The position numbers and the translations under genes were made by a program. The notes under the pieces were generated by a model, which had not been told where the DNA came from, searched no databases, and saw only the letters and a list, made by a program, of their open reading frames with translations. A DNA stretch of 64,000 nucleotides. Source: Desulfotomaculum nigrificans DSM 574 (GTDB taxonomy: Bacteria; Bacillota; Desulfotomaculia; Desulfotomaculales; Desulfotomaculaceae). This document shows, in pieces, positions 1-10,548 of the stretch (positions are counted from its first letter, which is position 1; the number at the start of each line of letters is the position of its first letter). The stretch spans positions 238,366 to 302,365 of the forward strand of contig NZ_KI912183.1 of assembly GCF_000189755.2 (NCBI RefSeq), written 5' to 3'.

Positions 1-3
1 TCA

Positions 4-35
4 GTGGCTGATCTGTTCTGGGTTAGCCACTTTTT
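4..35 (+). terminator. Rho-independent terminator of an upstream gene
   Basis: GTGGCT (4-9) pairs perfectly with AGCCAC (25-30) and is followed directly by TTTTT. It probably ends a gene lying before the window. Confidence 0.7.
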
Positions 36-60
36 GTGTGCAACTACAACCCCCGAAATA

Positions 61-69
61 TGATATAAT
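61..69 (+). promoter_or_regulatory. Extended -10 promoter of pcrA
   Basis: TGATATAAT matches an extended -10 (TGnTATAAT). No good -35 box is visible at the usual spacing. It lies 45 bases before the pcrA start. Confidence 0.5.
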
Positions 70-113
70 GTACAGTGTTTTTTGACTATCATTTTTGCCA
101 AACGGAGGAAGTT

Positions 114-2279
114 ATGGACGTTTTAGCAAACCTTAACCCTGCCCAGGCGGCGGCGGTACAACATACCGAAGGACCACTGTTGGTGTTGGCCGGGGCCGGC
201 TCCGGCAAGACCAGGGTGCTTACCCATAGAATTGCTAAGATTTTGGAACAAGGGGTGCCCCCTTACAACATTTTGGCCATTACCTTTACCAATAAGGCAG
301 CGGCGGAGATGAAAAGCCGGGTGGAAAATTTGGTGCCCCAGGCGGCCCGGGATCTGTGGGTAATGACCTTTCACAGCGCCTGCCTGCGGATGCTCAGGAG
401 AGAAATTCAGGCCCTGGGTTATAACAGCAACTTTTCCATTTATGATGATGCCGACCAGCAAACACTGATTAAGGAATGCCTCAAGGAACTGGAGATTGAC
501 GAAAAGCGCTTCCAACCAAGAGGTTTGTTAGCGGCCATTTCCGGGGCCAAAAACAAACTACAAACCCCGGACTTATATGAAAGACAAGCCTTTGACTATT
601 TTGAGCAGGTGGCAGCCAGGGTTTACCGGCTTTATCAGGAAAAATTATTTAAAAATAACGCCCTGGATTTTGACGACCTGATCATGCTGACGGTAAAACT
701 ATTTAAGGAACACCCCCATGTGCTGGGCTATTACCAGACCAAGTTTAAATATATTTTGGTGGACGAGTACCAGGACACCAACCATGCCCAGTATGTGTTG
801 GTAAATATGTTGGCCGAACGGCACCGTAATATCTGCGTGGTGGGTGACCCCAATCAGTCCATTTATAAATGGCGGGGGGCAGACATAAATAACATCCTGA
901 GTTTTGAACGTGATTATCCCGAAGCAAAAGTAGTTAAGCTGGAACAAAATTACCGGTCCACCGGCACCATTCTGCAGGCAGCCAATGCGGTAATTAAGCA
1001 TAATTTGGCGGCCAAGGACCTAGAGTTGTGGACGGCCAAGGGGGCCGGCAGCCCTATCCATGTGTACCGGGCGGAGAACGAGCGGTTTGAAGCTTACTAT
1101 GTGGCGGACAAGGTAAAAGAATTAAAACTGGCCGGTCGTCAATACAAGGATATGGTGGTGCTTTACCGCACCCATGCCCAGTCCCGGGTACTGGAAGAAG
1201 TTTTGCTGCGCGCGGGGATTCCCTATACCATCTTTGGGGGACTGAAATTCTATGAACGCAAGGAAATCAAGGATTTACTGGCTTATTTACGGGTGATTGT
1301 TAACCCGGCGGACAGCCAAAGTTTGCTGCGGATTATTAACGTACCCAAACGGGGTATTGGGGCTTCTTCCATCGAAAAGATGACCGCCTTTGCAGTGGAA
1401 CGGGATTTAAATCTGCTGCATGCCCTGGCCCTGGTGGAGGATATTCCAGGCATACCGGCCAAGGCCCGCAAGCAGTGCAACTTGCTGGTGGATTTGCTAA
1501 ATGACTTACGCCAGCAGTCACAATTCCTTTCCGTGACGGAAATTACTGAAGAAGTGCTGAACAGAACAGGTTATAAAGCTGAACTGGAGGCGGAGAATAC
1601 TGTCGAAACCAAAACAAGAATAGAAAACCTGCAGGAATTTTTATCCGTAACCAAGGAGTATGATAAGCAGCACAGTGAAGAAGGGGGCCTGGAGGATTTT
1701 CTGGGTTCCATCTCCCTGGTTACCGATATGGACAGGCATGACCCCAATGCCGACCAGCTGGTACTGATGACCCTGCACAGCGCCAAAGGCTTGGAGTATC
1801 CGGTGGTATTTATGATCGGTATGGAGGAGGGGGTTTTCCCTCACAGCAGGGCCCTGTACGACCAGGAAGAATTGGAAGAAGAAAGGCGGTTAGCCTATGT
1901 GGGTATTACCCGGGCCCAGGAACAGTTGTATTTAACCCACTGTTGGGAAAGAACCCTCTTTGGCCGCACCAATATCAATCAAAAGTCCCGCTTTTTGGAT
2001 GAAATCCCGGTGGAACTGACGGTGGGGCAAAGTCCGGTCCCAAAACAAACTGTCAGTGTTGGATTAGGGTCGGTGCAGAAAGCCGCTCAACCAGTGACCA
2101 GGCCCACTGCAGGCAATAAATCCTTTGTGCTGGGGGACAAGGTTCGACACAGCAAATGGGGTGAAGGTGTTATTGTTAGGGTTAAAGGTGAAGGAGATAA
2201 CGCCGAACTATCGGTGGCTTTTCCTCAACTGGGGATCAAGACCTTAATGGCCCAGTATGCTCCATTAGAAAAGATTTAA
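114..2279 (+). CDS. pcrA: ATP-dependent DNA helicase PcrA (UvrD/Rep family)
   Basis: A superfamily 1A 3'-5' DNA helicase of 721 residues, the usual length for PcrA, acting in nucleotide excision repair, plasmid rolling-circle replication and removal of RecA filaments. Visible motifs are the Walker A loop AGAGSGKTR near residue 30, the DEYQDTNHAQ Walker B motif II, VGDPNQSIYKWRG (motif III), QNYRSTGTIL (motif IV), and TLHSAKGLEYPVV and YVGITRAQ (motifs V and VI). The C-terminus has the small basic beta-domain (VRHSKWGEGVI) that binds RNA polymerase in Gram-positive PcrA. ATG 114 is chosen over the in-frame upstream codon at 75 because CGGAGGAAG lies just before it. Amj and LigA follow closely; pcrA-ligA is a common Firmicute pairing. 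Confidence 0.95.
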   Translation: MDVLANLNPAQAAAVQHTEGPLLVLAGAGSGKTRVLTHRIAKILEQGVPPYNILAITFTNKAAAEMKSRVENLVPQAARDLWVMTFHSACLRMLRREIQALGYNSNFSIYDDADQQTLIKECLKELEIDEKRFQPRGLLAAISGAKNKLQTPDLYERQAFDYFEQVAARVYRLYQEKLFKNNALDFDDLIMLTVKLFKEHPHVLGYYQTKFKYILVDEYQDTNHAQYVLVNMLAERHRNICVVGDPNQSIYKWRGADINNILSFERDYPEAKVVKLEQNYRSTGTILQAANAVIKHNLAAKDLELWTAKGAGSPIHVYRAENERFEAYYVADKVKELKLAGRQYKDMVVLYRTHAQSRVLEEVLLRAGIPYTIFGGLKFYERKEIKDLLAYLRVIVNPADSQSLLRIINVPKRGIGASSIEKMTAFAVERDLNLLHALALVEDIPGIPAKARKQCNLLVDLLNDLRQQSQFLSVTEITEEVLNRTGYKAELEAENTVETKTRIENLQEFLSVTKEYDKQHSEEGGLEDFLGSISLVTDMDRHDPNADQLVLMTLHSAKGLEYPVVFMIGMEEGVFPHSRALYDQEELEEERRLAYVGITRAQEQLYLTHCWERTLFGRTNINQKSRFLDEIPVELTVGQSPVPKQTVSVGLGSVQKAAQPVTRPTAGNKSFVLGDKVRHSKWGEGVIVRVKGEGDNAELSVAFPQLGIKTLMAQYAPLEKI

Positions 2280-2310
2280 TTTGGTAACACTAGTAGTGAT
2301 GGAGGAATTT

Positions 2311-3189
2311 ATGGAGCGTTTAATTGCCGTGGTGGTTTTAACCGCCATTATCCATTTAATTAATACTTTGATTTATGCCGTGCGCCCCGCCGGGGTCATG
2401 ACCCGGCGCCTGGCCACCGCCTATTCCTTATTTAATGTAATTTTTCTCATTGCCCAGACCGCCAATATGCTGCAGGCACCGCTGTTGTCTTCCATTATTG
2501 AACATGCTATCATGCGGGGACAGCAGGCAGCGGGTTCCGTGGCCAATCTGCTGCAATCCCCGGTGTACCAGCAGGAATTAACTGGTTTAAATTACCAAAT
2601 CCGGACGGTTATTTTGGGTGCCACATTGGGTACTTTGCTGGGGGCGCTGCTGATTCCCACCTTCATTACGGTATTTACCAAAGGCATTTATCTTTTTGAC
2701 CAGGTGAAATCGGTACCCAAGATGGTTGGCATGGTGATATTCTCACCGGGCAAGGTGGCCAAATCGGCCAGGGAGGCGGTACGGGTACCAAATCGGCAGT
2801 TTTTTGTGCAGGCTATCCGGGAAAAGTTAACTATTCCGCGCAAATTCCTGGTGCTGAATGTTTTTGTTACCGGCATTTATACCACGGCGGTGCTGTCTTC
2901 TTTATATGCCGGGGCACTGTTTCCGGAATTCCGGGCCACTGCCACCCTTTTGTCGGGTATCATTAACGGTATTGCCACCATTTTATTTGCCACGGTGGTG
3001 GACCCCACCGCTGCCGGTCTTACCGACCAGGCCCTGCGCCAGGAGCGACCGGAAAAGGATATTAAACAAATGTCCTTTTATTTAGCCCTGACTAGATTAA
3101 CAGGTACATTGCTGGCGCAAATTTTCTTTGTGCCCGCGGCCTGGATTATTAAATACGTAGCCCAAATCATTGCCCACGGGGGCTTATAA
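2311..3189 (+). CDS. amj: Lipid II flippase Amj family (DUF2837)
   Basis: A polytopic membrane protein of 292 residues that resembles the Amj/YdaH family, the alternate lipid II flippase that can replace MurJ in Bacillus subtilis. The N-terminus has the conserved IHLINTLIYAVRPAGVMTRR, with hydrophobic segments near residues 1-20, 40-60, 95-125, 190-215, 220-240 and 265-290. ATG 2311 is preferred over TTG 2281 because GGAGG (2301-2305) is correctly spaced. It sits 31 bases after pcrA and 21 before ligA, so the three are probably cotranscribed. Family assignment is from recalled sequence similarity; flippase activity is inferred. Confidence 0.75.
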   Translation: MERLIAVVVLTAIIHLINTLIYAVRPAGVMTRRLATAYSLFNVIFLIAQTANMLQAPLLSSIIEHAIMRGQQAAGSVANLLQSPVYQQELTGLNYQIRTVILGATLGTLLGALLIPTFITVFTKGIYLFDQVKSVPKMVGMVIFSPGKVAKSAREAVRVPNRQFFVQAIREKLTIPRKFLVLNVFVTGIYTTAVLSSLYAGALFPEFRATATLLSGIINGIATILFATVVDPTAAGLTDQALRQERPEKDIKQMSFYLALTRLTGTLLAQIFFVPAAWIIKYVAQIIAHGGL

Positions 3190-3192
3190 TAG

Positions 3193-5220
<2,028 letters not shown>

Positions 5221-5233
5221 TTGGATCAAACAA

Positions 5234-5264
5234 ATCTCCGGTCAAAGCTGGCCGGGGATTTTTT
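5234..5264 (+). terminator. Terminator after ligA
   Basis: ATCTCCGG (5234-5241) pairs with CCGGGGAT (5252-5259), eight pairs including one wobble, followed by a run of T. Confidence 0.8.
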
Positions 5265-5351
5265 GTCAAATCCGCTAAAAATGATTTTGTTTTCTGCGGC
5301 AGGAATTCCCAGGCGGCTCAAAGAAGTAGTGAGCGGGAGGGATTAGTTGGT

Positions 5352-6527
5352 GTGAGATGGATTGGCATATGTCTTTTAAGTATTTTTATATTTACTAGTA
5401 TTAACGGTCCGGTGCAGGCTGCCGGGCGGTTTTACCCTTACGGGGAAGTAAAGTGGATGGTGGAGAAAGTAGGTAAATTATCTACCGAGGTAACCCTGAC
5501 AGATAACGGACTGCTTTATTGCCCGGTGGGGAATAAAATTTTATGTTACGACACGGTCAGAGGTATTAAATTGTGGGAGCGCAAGGTTGATGTGGGTGGT
5601 AAGATTACCGAACCACTGTTAGTTCAGGAGCAAACGGTATATGCCACCGGCACCGATGGGATTCAGCAAATGAAGCCCAACGGCAGTTTGACCTGGATTT
5701 ACCGGATTTATCCCAAACCCAAAGGGACTAACAGTAGCAGGGTGGTATCCGGCGGTCCCGGGGGATTGATTTACCTGGGGTTGGCCGATGGATTGTACGC
5801 CTTGGAACCGAAAAAGAACTTTAAGTGGCGCTACTCGGATGACAAAAACATAGTAGCCTGTTTGGGGGATGACCGGGCTGTTTATGTCTGTCTGGGAGAT
5901 AAAACAGCGGGATATACCTTAAAGGCCTTGGGCGCCACGGGAGATCGCCTCTGGAGCACCAGCCTGGGTGACATAAAGGATGTAAACATGACCTTTGGTC
6001 CGGACGGTAACCTCTATGTGGTTACTAACCCGGCTAACCTGGACCGGGGCAGTTATGGCAAGGTGTGGTGCCTGGACAGGTTAACCGGTAAGGAAATTTG
6101 GCATTACTCGGTAAAGGCCGCCAACCTGTCCCGGGTGACTTTTTCTACTGACGGAAGAATAGTTTTTTGCGCCAACAGCCAGTTGTATTGCATTGATATA
6201 CATACCGGTCTGTTGCAATGGAATTTACCTTTACTTAACGTGGTGTCCGGGGTGGCTATAGACAGTACCAGGCAGCGGATTTATGCCGGCAGCAACGATG
6301 GCCGGGTTTATTGTGTCAGTTTTGCCGGCAGACTGGTCTGGGAAAAGGAAATTGACCGCACCACCGGGCAAACTCTGGCCAAAGGCGGCGGTATTATGAT
6401 CGACACCGGTAAAGATGAAAAGGATGCCATTTCCCGGGCACCGGTTTTGCTTAAGGACGGCAGTATTTTAGTTTATACCGATAAAGGAAATATGTATAAA
6501 TTCATTGATGTGTACAAGGAGAGATAA
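5352..6527 (+). CDS. Secreted PQQ-like beta-propeller repeat protein
   Basis: A 391-residue protein with a signal peptide (hydrophobic residues 3-23, likely cleavage after VQA). The rest is made of beta-propeller repeats of the PQQ/quinoprotein-like type, seen as recurring units such as YDTVRGIKLWERKV, LYALEPKKNFKWRY and CLDRLTGKEIWHYS, with aspartate-glycine turns and terminal tryptophans. Such proteins are scaffolds or sensors outside the membrane; no cofactor site is evident. Start is GTG 5352 with GGGAGGG upstream. The SLH protein begins five bases after its stop, so the pair forms one transcript and probably one cell-surface function. Confidence 0.75.
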   Translation: MRWIGICLLSIFIFTSINGPVQAAGRFYPYGEVKWMVEKVGKLSTEVTLTDNGLLYCPVGNKILCYDTVRGIKLWERKVDVGGKITEPLLVQEQTVYATGTDGIQQMKPNGSLTWIYRIYPKPKGTNSSRVVSGGPGGLIYLGLADGLYALEPKKNFKWRYSDDKNIVACLGDDRAVYVCLGDKTAGYTLKALGATGDRLWSTSLGDIKDVNMTFGPDGNLYVVTNPANLDRGSYGKVWCLDRLTGKEIWHYSVKAANLSRVTFSTDGRIVFCANSQLYCIDIHTGLLQWNLPLLNVVSGVAIDSTRQRIYAGSNDGRVYCVSFAGRLVWEKEIDRTTGQTLAKGGGIMIDTGKDEKDAISRAPVLLKDGSILVYTDKGNMYKFIDVYKER

Positions 6528-6531
6528 AACC

Positions 6532-7887
6532 ATGCGCTTTACTGGCAAATGGTTAGTGGCGGCAGTAGCCATTTTGATGTTGCTGCCCCGGACTGGCTGG
6601 GCTTTCAACACAACCACTGGCGGAGAATTTACCGACATTGCCGGTCACTGGGCCAAGCAGCCCATTGAGAAAATACATGCCATTGGCTTGGTTAAGGGAT
6701 TTCCTGATCATACATTCCGACCCAATCAACCGGTTAGCTGTTTGGAAGCCATTACTGTGATGTTAAATGCTGCCGGTTACAGCGACCAAATCGCCAAACT
6801 AAAACGTGCTAAAAATGCTCCCCCCAGCCCTTATCCGGTGCCCTGGGGGCAAAACTACATGGATTTTGCGGTCCAGCAGAAGTTTATCCCGGCGGCTATG
6901 CTGCAGAATTTTCAATCCCACCGGGCCATTACCCGGGCCGAGCTGGCGGCAATTATAGCTAACACCTTTTATTTAACCGCACCCGATGCAGTTGGTTACA
7001 CCGATGGTGATAGTATTCCCCCGGACTATCTACCGGCTGTGCAGGCTGTAAGCAAAAATGGTCTGATGTCTGGTTATCCTGACGGTAGTTTTCGTCCCCA
7101 GGGCCAGGTGGCCAGGGGTGAATTGGCAGCCATCCTGAGCAAACTTTATGACCAGGGTTGGATTAACCTCGATCCTAAAAGAAAGATCACCGGTTGGATA
7201 GCCAGGATAAACCAGGTTAAAAACGGTACCGAGATCGAACTGAATTCAATCTACGGCACGGTAAAAGTACTGGCTGATGCCAATTGTAAGTGCTACTACC
7301 AGGGACAGTTAATGGATTTAAAACAGGCGGTTAACTACCGGGTAGAAGGAATCCTGGACAGCAGGCGCCGGGCAGCTTACCTGGAATTGCTGGAACGCAG
7401 GACCTTTTCTCCGGTTCGGCAGGAGGTATATGCCAGTTACCTGCGCCTGGCCGAAGGTGAGCCGGTGGTTTTAACCGTTAAAGATCTAATGAATAATGAA
7501 GTGGATTACCCTATTGCCTGGGATGCTTCGGTTATTGATGAGAAGGCCAAAGGCAAAACCACCGGGAAGGACCTGCTCAAAAAACTAAAGGTGGATCAAT
7601 TTGTTAAACTGGGCGTCACCTCCGGGGGAGAGGTTAAAGACATTACCATTCTTGATGTCAAGACCATCACCGGGAAAGTTGCTTCCCTGGACAGGAAGTT
7701 GCGGTTGGAATCAAAGACCAGCAATAGTAAGAAATATGTACCTGATGAGTTCTGGGGCTGGGACTCCGGCCGCCTGGTGGATAAGGATGGCGAGGAGATC
7801 AGTAAAATTGAGGTGGGAGATAACGTCAAGATTTATTATATCGGGGAGCCTTTTTATGAAAGGGTGCTGCAGATACAGAAGCAATAG
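6532..7887 (+). CDS. S-layer homology (SLH) domain protein
   Basis: A 451-residue exported protein with a signal peptide (cleavage near GWA-FN). Three SLH motifs follow. The first (about residues 30-85) has FTDIAGHWAKQPIEK and GFPDHTFRPN, the second (about 105-150) has RAITRAELAAIIANTF, and the third (about 160-215) has SGYPDGSFRPQGQVARGELA. SLH domains anchor proteins to secondary cell-wall polymer. The C-terminal 230 residues form no domain I recognise. ATG 6532 is chosen over ATG 6505 because AAGGAGAG precedes it and the upstream gene stops at 6527. It shares a transcript with the beta-propeller protein. Confidence 0.85.
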   Translation: MRFTGKWLVAAVAILMLLPRTGWAFNTTTGGEFTDIAGHWAKQPIEKIHAIGLVKGFPDHTFRPNQPVSCLEAITVMLNAAGYSDQIAKLKRAKNAPPSPYPVPWGQNYMDFAVQQKFIPAAMLQNFQSHRAITRAELAAIIANTFYLTAPDAVGYTDGDSIPPDYLPAVQAVSKNGLMSGYPDGSFRPQGQVARGELAAILSKLYDQGWINLDPKRKITGWIARINQVKNGTEIELNSIYGTVKVLADANCKCYYQGQLMDLKQAVNYRVEGILDSRRRAAYLELLERRTFSPVRQEVYASYLRLAEGEPVVLTVKDLMNNEVDYPIAWDASVIDEKAKGKTTGKDLLKKLKVDQFVKLGVTSGGEVKDITILDVKTITGKVASLDRKLRLESKTSNSKKYVPDEFWGWDSGRLVDKDGEEISKIEVGDNVKIYYIGEPFYERVLQIQKQ

Positions 7888-7931
7888 ACGATAAATTAAT
7901 GGTTGACCCATAAGGTTAGTCTAATTTGTTT

Positions 7932-7966
7932 TGGTTTGCTTATCTAGCCGCGGGGACTTCTGTTAT
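7932..7966. repeat. Dispersed repeat, copy 1
   Basis: This 35-base stretch recurs in the opposite orientation at 24847-24880, with one substitution and one missing base. In this copy it overlaps the left arm of a terminator hairpin; in the other it lies just past the stop of the alaX-type gene. Confidence 0.75.
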
Positions 7967-8018
7967 TTACTAGGGGTTCACTCTTGGATAACAGAAGTCC
8001 CTGTTTGCTTTTAATTTT
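7953..8018 (+). terminator. Terminator between convergent SLH gene and ridA
   Basis: Fourteen-base arms (7953-7966 and 7988-8001, GGGACTTCTGTTAT and its complement) are perfectly paired and followed by a T-rich tail on the plus strand. Confidence 0.75.
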
Positions 8019-8036
8019 TTAATTGGCAGGGTTTGG

Positions 8037-8486
8037 TTACTTATGCCCGCAGCCGCAGCCTCCACCGGATGGTGTGTGACCGTGACCATGGCCGTGCCCA
8101 TGTCCCGGGGCCGCAATAACTTCTATTTCTACTCCCACATCCCGGGGCAGACGGGCCACTTGAACCAGGGAGCGGGCCGGTGCCGGGCAGGGGAAATATT
8201 CAGCGTAGACCTGATTAATTTTTTCAAAGTCGTTAATGTCCTTGACAAAAACCGTCACCTTAACCACGTGTTCCATACCGACACCGGCAGCTGCTAAAAT
8301 GGCCTTAATATTATCAAGACTCCGGCGGGTTTGGGCTTGAATATCGCCGGTAACAATTTGACCGGTGGCCGGGTCAATGGGAATTTGCCCGGAGGTAAAA
8401 ATAAAGGGGCCGAAGCTAATAGCCTGAGAATAGGGCCCAATGGCAGACGGGGCTGCATCAGTACTGATTTCTTTTTTATTGTGCAT
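8037..8486 (-). CDS. ridA: RidA/YjgF enamine deaminase with His-rich tail
   Basis: A reactive-intermediate deaminase that hydrolyses 2-aminoacrylate-type enamines and imines. The core has the family signatures [32 protein letters not shown] and, near the end, [21 protein letters not shown] with the substrate-binding arginine. Family members are about 125-130 residues; this one has 149 because of an added C-terminal tail with five GH dipeptides followed by GGGCGCGHK. That tail looks metal-binding and is not part of the family fold. The start is ATG at 8486, with AAGGAGG eleven bases upstream. It is convergent with the SLH gene and divergent from gatC. Confidence 0.9.
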   Translation of the reverse strand: MHNKKEISTDAAPSAIGPYSQAISFGPFIFTSGQIPIDPATGQIVTGDIQAQTRRSLDNIKAILAAAGVGMEHVVKVTVFVKDINDFEKINQVYAEYFPCPAPARSLVQVARLPRDVGVEIEVIAAPGHGHGHGHGHTPSGGGCGCGHK

Positions 8487-8591
8487 AATTATGTAAACCT
8501 CCTTGACCAAGCCTAATTTAAAACTTAGAATACCCCGATTTTTCAATAACCATTAGCTTAAGGTGTTGTTGGTTCCGAAATTTTGGTTTCC

Positions 8592-8628
8592 TTGCACCAC
8601 GTTGACAATCTTTGTTATAATATTGTCA
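8592..8628 (+). promoter_or_regulatory. gatC promoter with inverted repeat around the -10
   Basis: TTGCAC (8592-8597), an 18-base spacer and TATAAT (8616-8621). TGACAAT (8603-8609) and ATTGTCA (8622-8628) form an inverted repeat enclosing the -10 box, which could be an operator. Confidence 0.5.
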
Positions 8629-8655
8629 GTTTTTGAGTAAAGGAAGGTGTACCGT

Positions 8656-8937
8656 TTGATCAGTAAAAAGGATGTAGAGCATGTGGCCCTGCTGGGCCGT
8701 TTGGAACTGAGCGAAGAGGAAAAAGAGCTGTACACCCAACAGTTAAATAAAATTCTGGAAGCGGCCAGAGCATTACAGGAACTTGACACCGCAGATATTC
8801 CCCCCACCGCCCATGTACTGCCAATCCAAAATGTGTTCAGAGAAGACCGGGTGGGACAACACATGGACCCGGAAAAGGCCCTGGCCAATGCACCGGAGCG
8901 AGAAGAAAACTTCTTTAAAGTACCGAAAATAGTGTAA
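8656..8937 (+). CDS. gatC: Asp/Glu-tRNA amidotransferase subunit C
   Basis: The small stabilising subunit of GatCAB, which converts Glu-tRNA(Gln) and Asp-tRNA(Asn) to the amides. It has 93 residues and the characteristic ISKKDVEHVALLGRLELSEE opening and C-terminal VFREDRVGQ. TTG 8656 is preferred over GTG 8647 because AAAGGAAGG overlaps the GTG and is well spaced for the TTG. gatA and gatB follow, with a palindromic repeat between gatC and gatA. Confidence 0.93.
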   Translation: MISKKDVEHVALLGRLELSEEEKELYTQQLNKILEAARALQELDTADIPPTAHVLPIQNVFREDRVGQHMDPEKALANAPEREENFFKVPKIV

Positions 8938-8944
8938 GCTAACA

Positions 8945-9054
8945 GGCATTTCTTTTTGGTCAGCTGTTGGCTGTTAGCCATTGGCTATTTAGGCCTGTTA
9001 ATAAAAGCCAACGGCTAAAAGTTAATGGCCAATAGCTGACCCAGCAGGAATACC
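8945..9054. repeat. Palindromic heptamer-repeat element A
   Basis: The outer ends GGCATTTCTTTTTGGTC and GGAATACC are inversely related. Inside are arrays of degenerate heptamers (GTTGGCT, GTTAGCC, ATTGGCT) facing their complements (AGCCAAC, GGCTAAA, GGCCAAT). GGTCAGCT and AGCTGACC form the base of the fold. It lies between gatC and gatA and could act as an intra-operon hairpin. Related elements are at 26863-27010, 38868-38982 and 44311-44562. Confidence 0.7.
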
Positions 9055-9078
9055 CTATTGCTCAAGGAGGGGAAAATA

Positions 9079-10536
9079 TTGGATCTTTCTCAGTTGACAG
9101 CCCACGAACTCCATGACCGGCTGTTAAAAAAAGAGGTATCTGCCGCCGAGATCACCGCGGCGGTATTTAAACGGATAGATCAAGTGGAGGACAAGGTTAA
9201 ATCCTATTTGACCATTACTAAGGAATCAGCCATGGCCAAGGCTCAGGAGGTAGACGGAAAGATAGCCCGGGGAGAACAGGTTGGCCCCCTGGCCGGCGTT
9301 CCCATTGCCATTAAGGACAACTTGTGTACGGAAGGCATTCGTACCACCTGTGCTTCTAAAATTTTATATAATTTTGTGCCTCCTTATACTGCCACCGCGG
9401 TGGCCAAACTTAATGCCGCAGATATGGTCATGGTAGGTAAAACTAACATGGATGAGTTTGCCATGGGTTCCTCCACAGAAAACTCTGGTTTTCAGCTGAC
9501 CTATAACCCCTGGGATTTAGAGCGGGTACCCGGTGGTTCCAGTGGCGGTTCCGCCGCTGCAGTGGCGGCCGGTGAAGCCATCTTATCCTTGGGTTCCGAT
9601 ACCGGTGGTTCCATCCGCCAGCCGGCTGCCTTTTGCGGCGTGGTGGGCATGAAGCCTACTTATGGGGCAGTTTCCCGTTACGGTCTGGTGGCCTATGCCT
9701 CCTCGTTAGACCAAATCGGACCCTTTACCAAAGATGTCACCGATATGGCCCTGGCTCTTAATGTCATTTGCGGTTACGACCCAATGGACAGTACTTCCGC
9801 CAATATTAAACAACCGGACTTTACCCAATATTTAGTTAATGACATTAAGGGGATGAAAATTGGTATTCCCCGGGAATATATGGCCGAGGGAATTGACCCC
9901 CAGGTTAAAGAAAAAATTAAGGCAGCCATTGACAAATTAACTGAACTGGGCGCCCATGTAGAAGAGACAAGCCTTCCCCATACCGATTATGCCATGCCGG
10001 CCTATTACCTTATTGCCACCGCTGAAGCCAGTTCCAACCTGGCCAGGTATGACGGTGTGCGTTACGGTTTGCGGGTGGAGGATGCCGAAGATGTGGTGGA
10101 CATGTATATGCGCAGCCGCAGCCGGGGTTTTGGTCATGAAGTTAAGCGCCGTATTATGCTGGGGACTTATTCTTTATCGGCTGGTTATTACGATGCCTAT
10201 TACTTAAAGGCCCTTAAAGTTCGTACCTTGATTAAACGGGATTTTGACCGGGCCTTTGAGCAATATGACCTACTCCTGAGCCCCACTTCCCCCAGCACCG
10301 CCTTTAAAGTGGGGGAAATGGTAAACGACCCCTTGCAAATGTATCTGCAGGATGTTTGCACCATCCCGGTAAACCTGGCCGGGATTCCGGCCATTTCTAT
10401 CCCCTGTGGTTTGGTCAATGGCTTGCCGGTTGGCCTGCAGTTGATGGGTAAAGCCTTTGATGAAGGTACCCTGCTCAGGGTGGCCTACACCTTTGAACAA
10501 AATACTGATTTTGGCCGACTCAGGCCGCAATTATAG
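9079..10536 (+). CDS. gatA: Glu/Asp-tRNA amidotransferase subunit A
   Basis: The amidase-signature subunit that releases ammonia from glutamine for tRNA-bound Glu or Asp amidation. It has 485 residues, the usual length. The Ser-cisSer-Lys triad is visible: the lysine in [10 protein letters not shown] near residue 77, the serines in [15 protein letters not shown] and [15 protein letters not shown] near residues 150-180. TTG 9079 is chosen over TTG 9058 because AAGGAGGGG lies at 9065-9072. gatB begins 12 bases downstream. Confidence 0.96.
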   Translation: MDLSQLTAHELHDRLLKKEVSAAEITAAVFKRIDQVEDKVKSYLTITKESAMAKAQEVDGKIARGEQVGPLAGVPIAIKDNLCTEGIRTTCASKILYNFVPPYTATAVAKLNAADMVMVGKTNMDEFAMGSSTENSGFQLTYNPWDLERVPGGSSGGSAAAVAAGEAILSLGSDTGGSIRQPAAFCGVVGMKPTYGAVSRYGLVAYASSLDQIGPFTKDVTDMALALNVICGYDPMDSTSANIKQPDFTQYLVNDIKGMKIGIPREYMAEGIDPQVKEKIKAAIDKLTELGAHVEETSLPHTDYAMPAYYLIATAEASSNLARYDGVRYGLRVEDAEDVVDMYMRSRSRGFGHEVKRRIMLGTYSLSAGYYDAYYLKALKVRTLIKRDFDRAFEQYDLLLSPTSPSTAFKVGEMVNDPLQMYLQDVCTIPVNLAGIPAISIPCGLVNGLPVGLQLMGKAFDEGTLLRVAYTFEQNTDFGRLRPQL

Positions 10537-10548
10537 GGGGTGGAGCCA

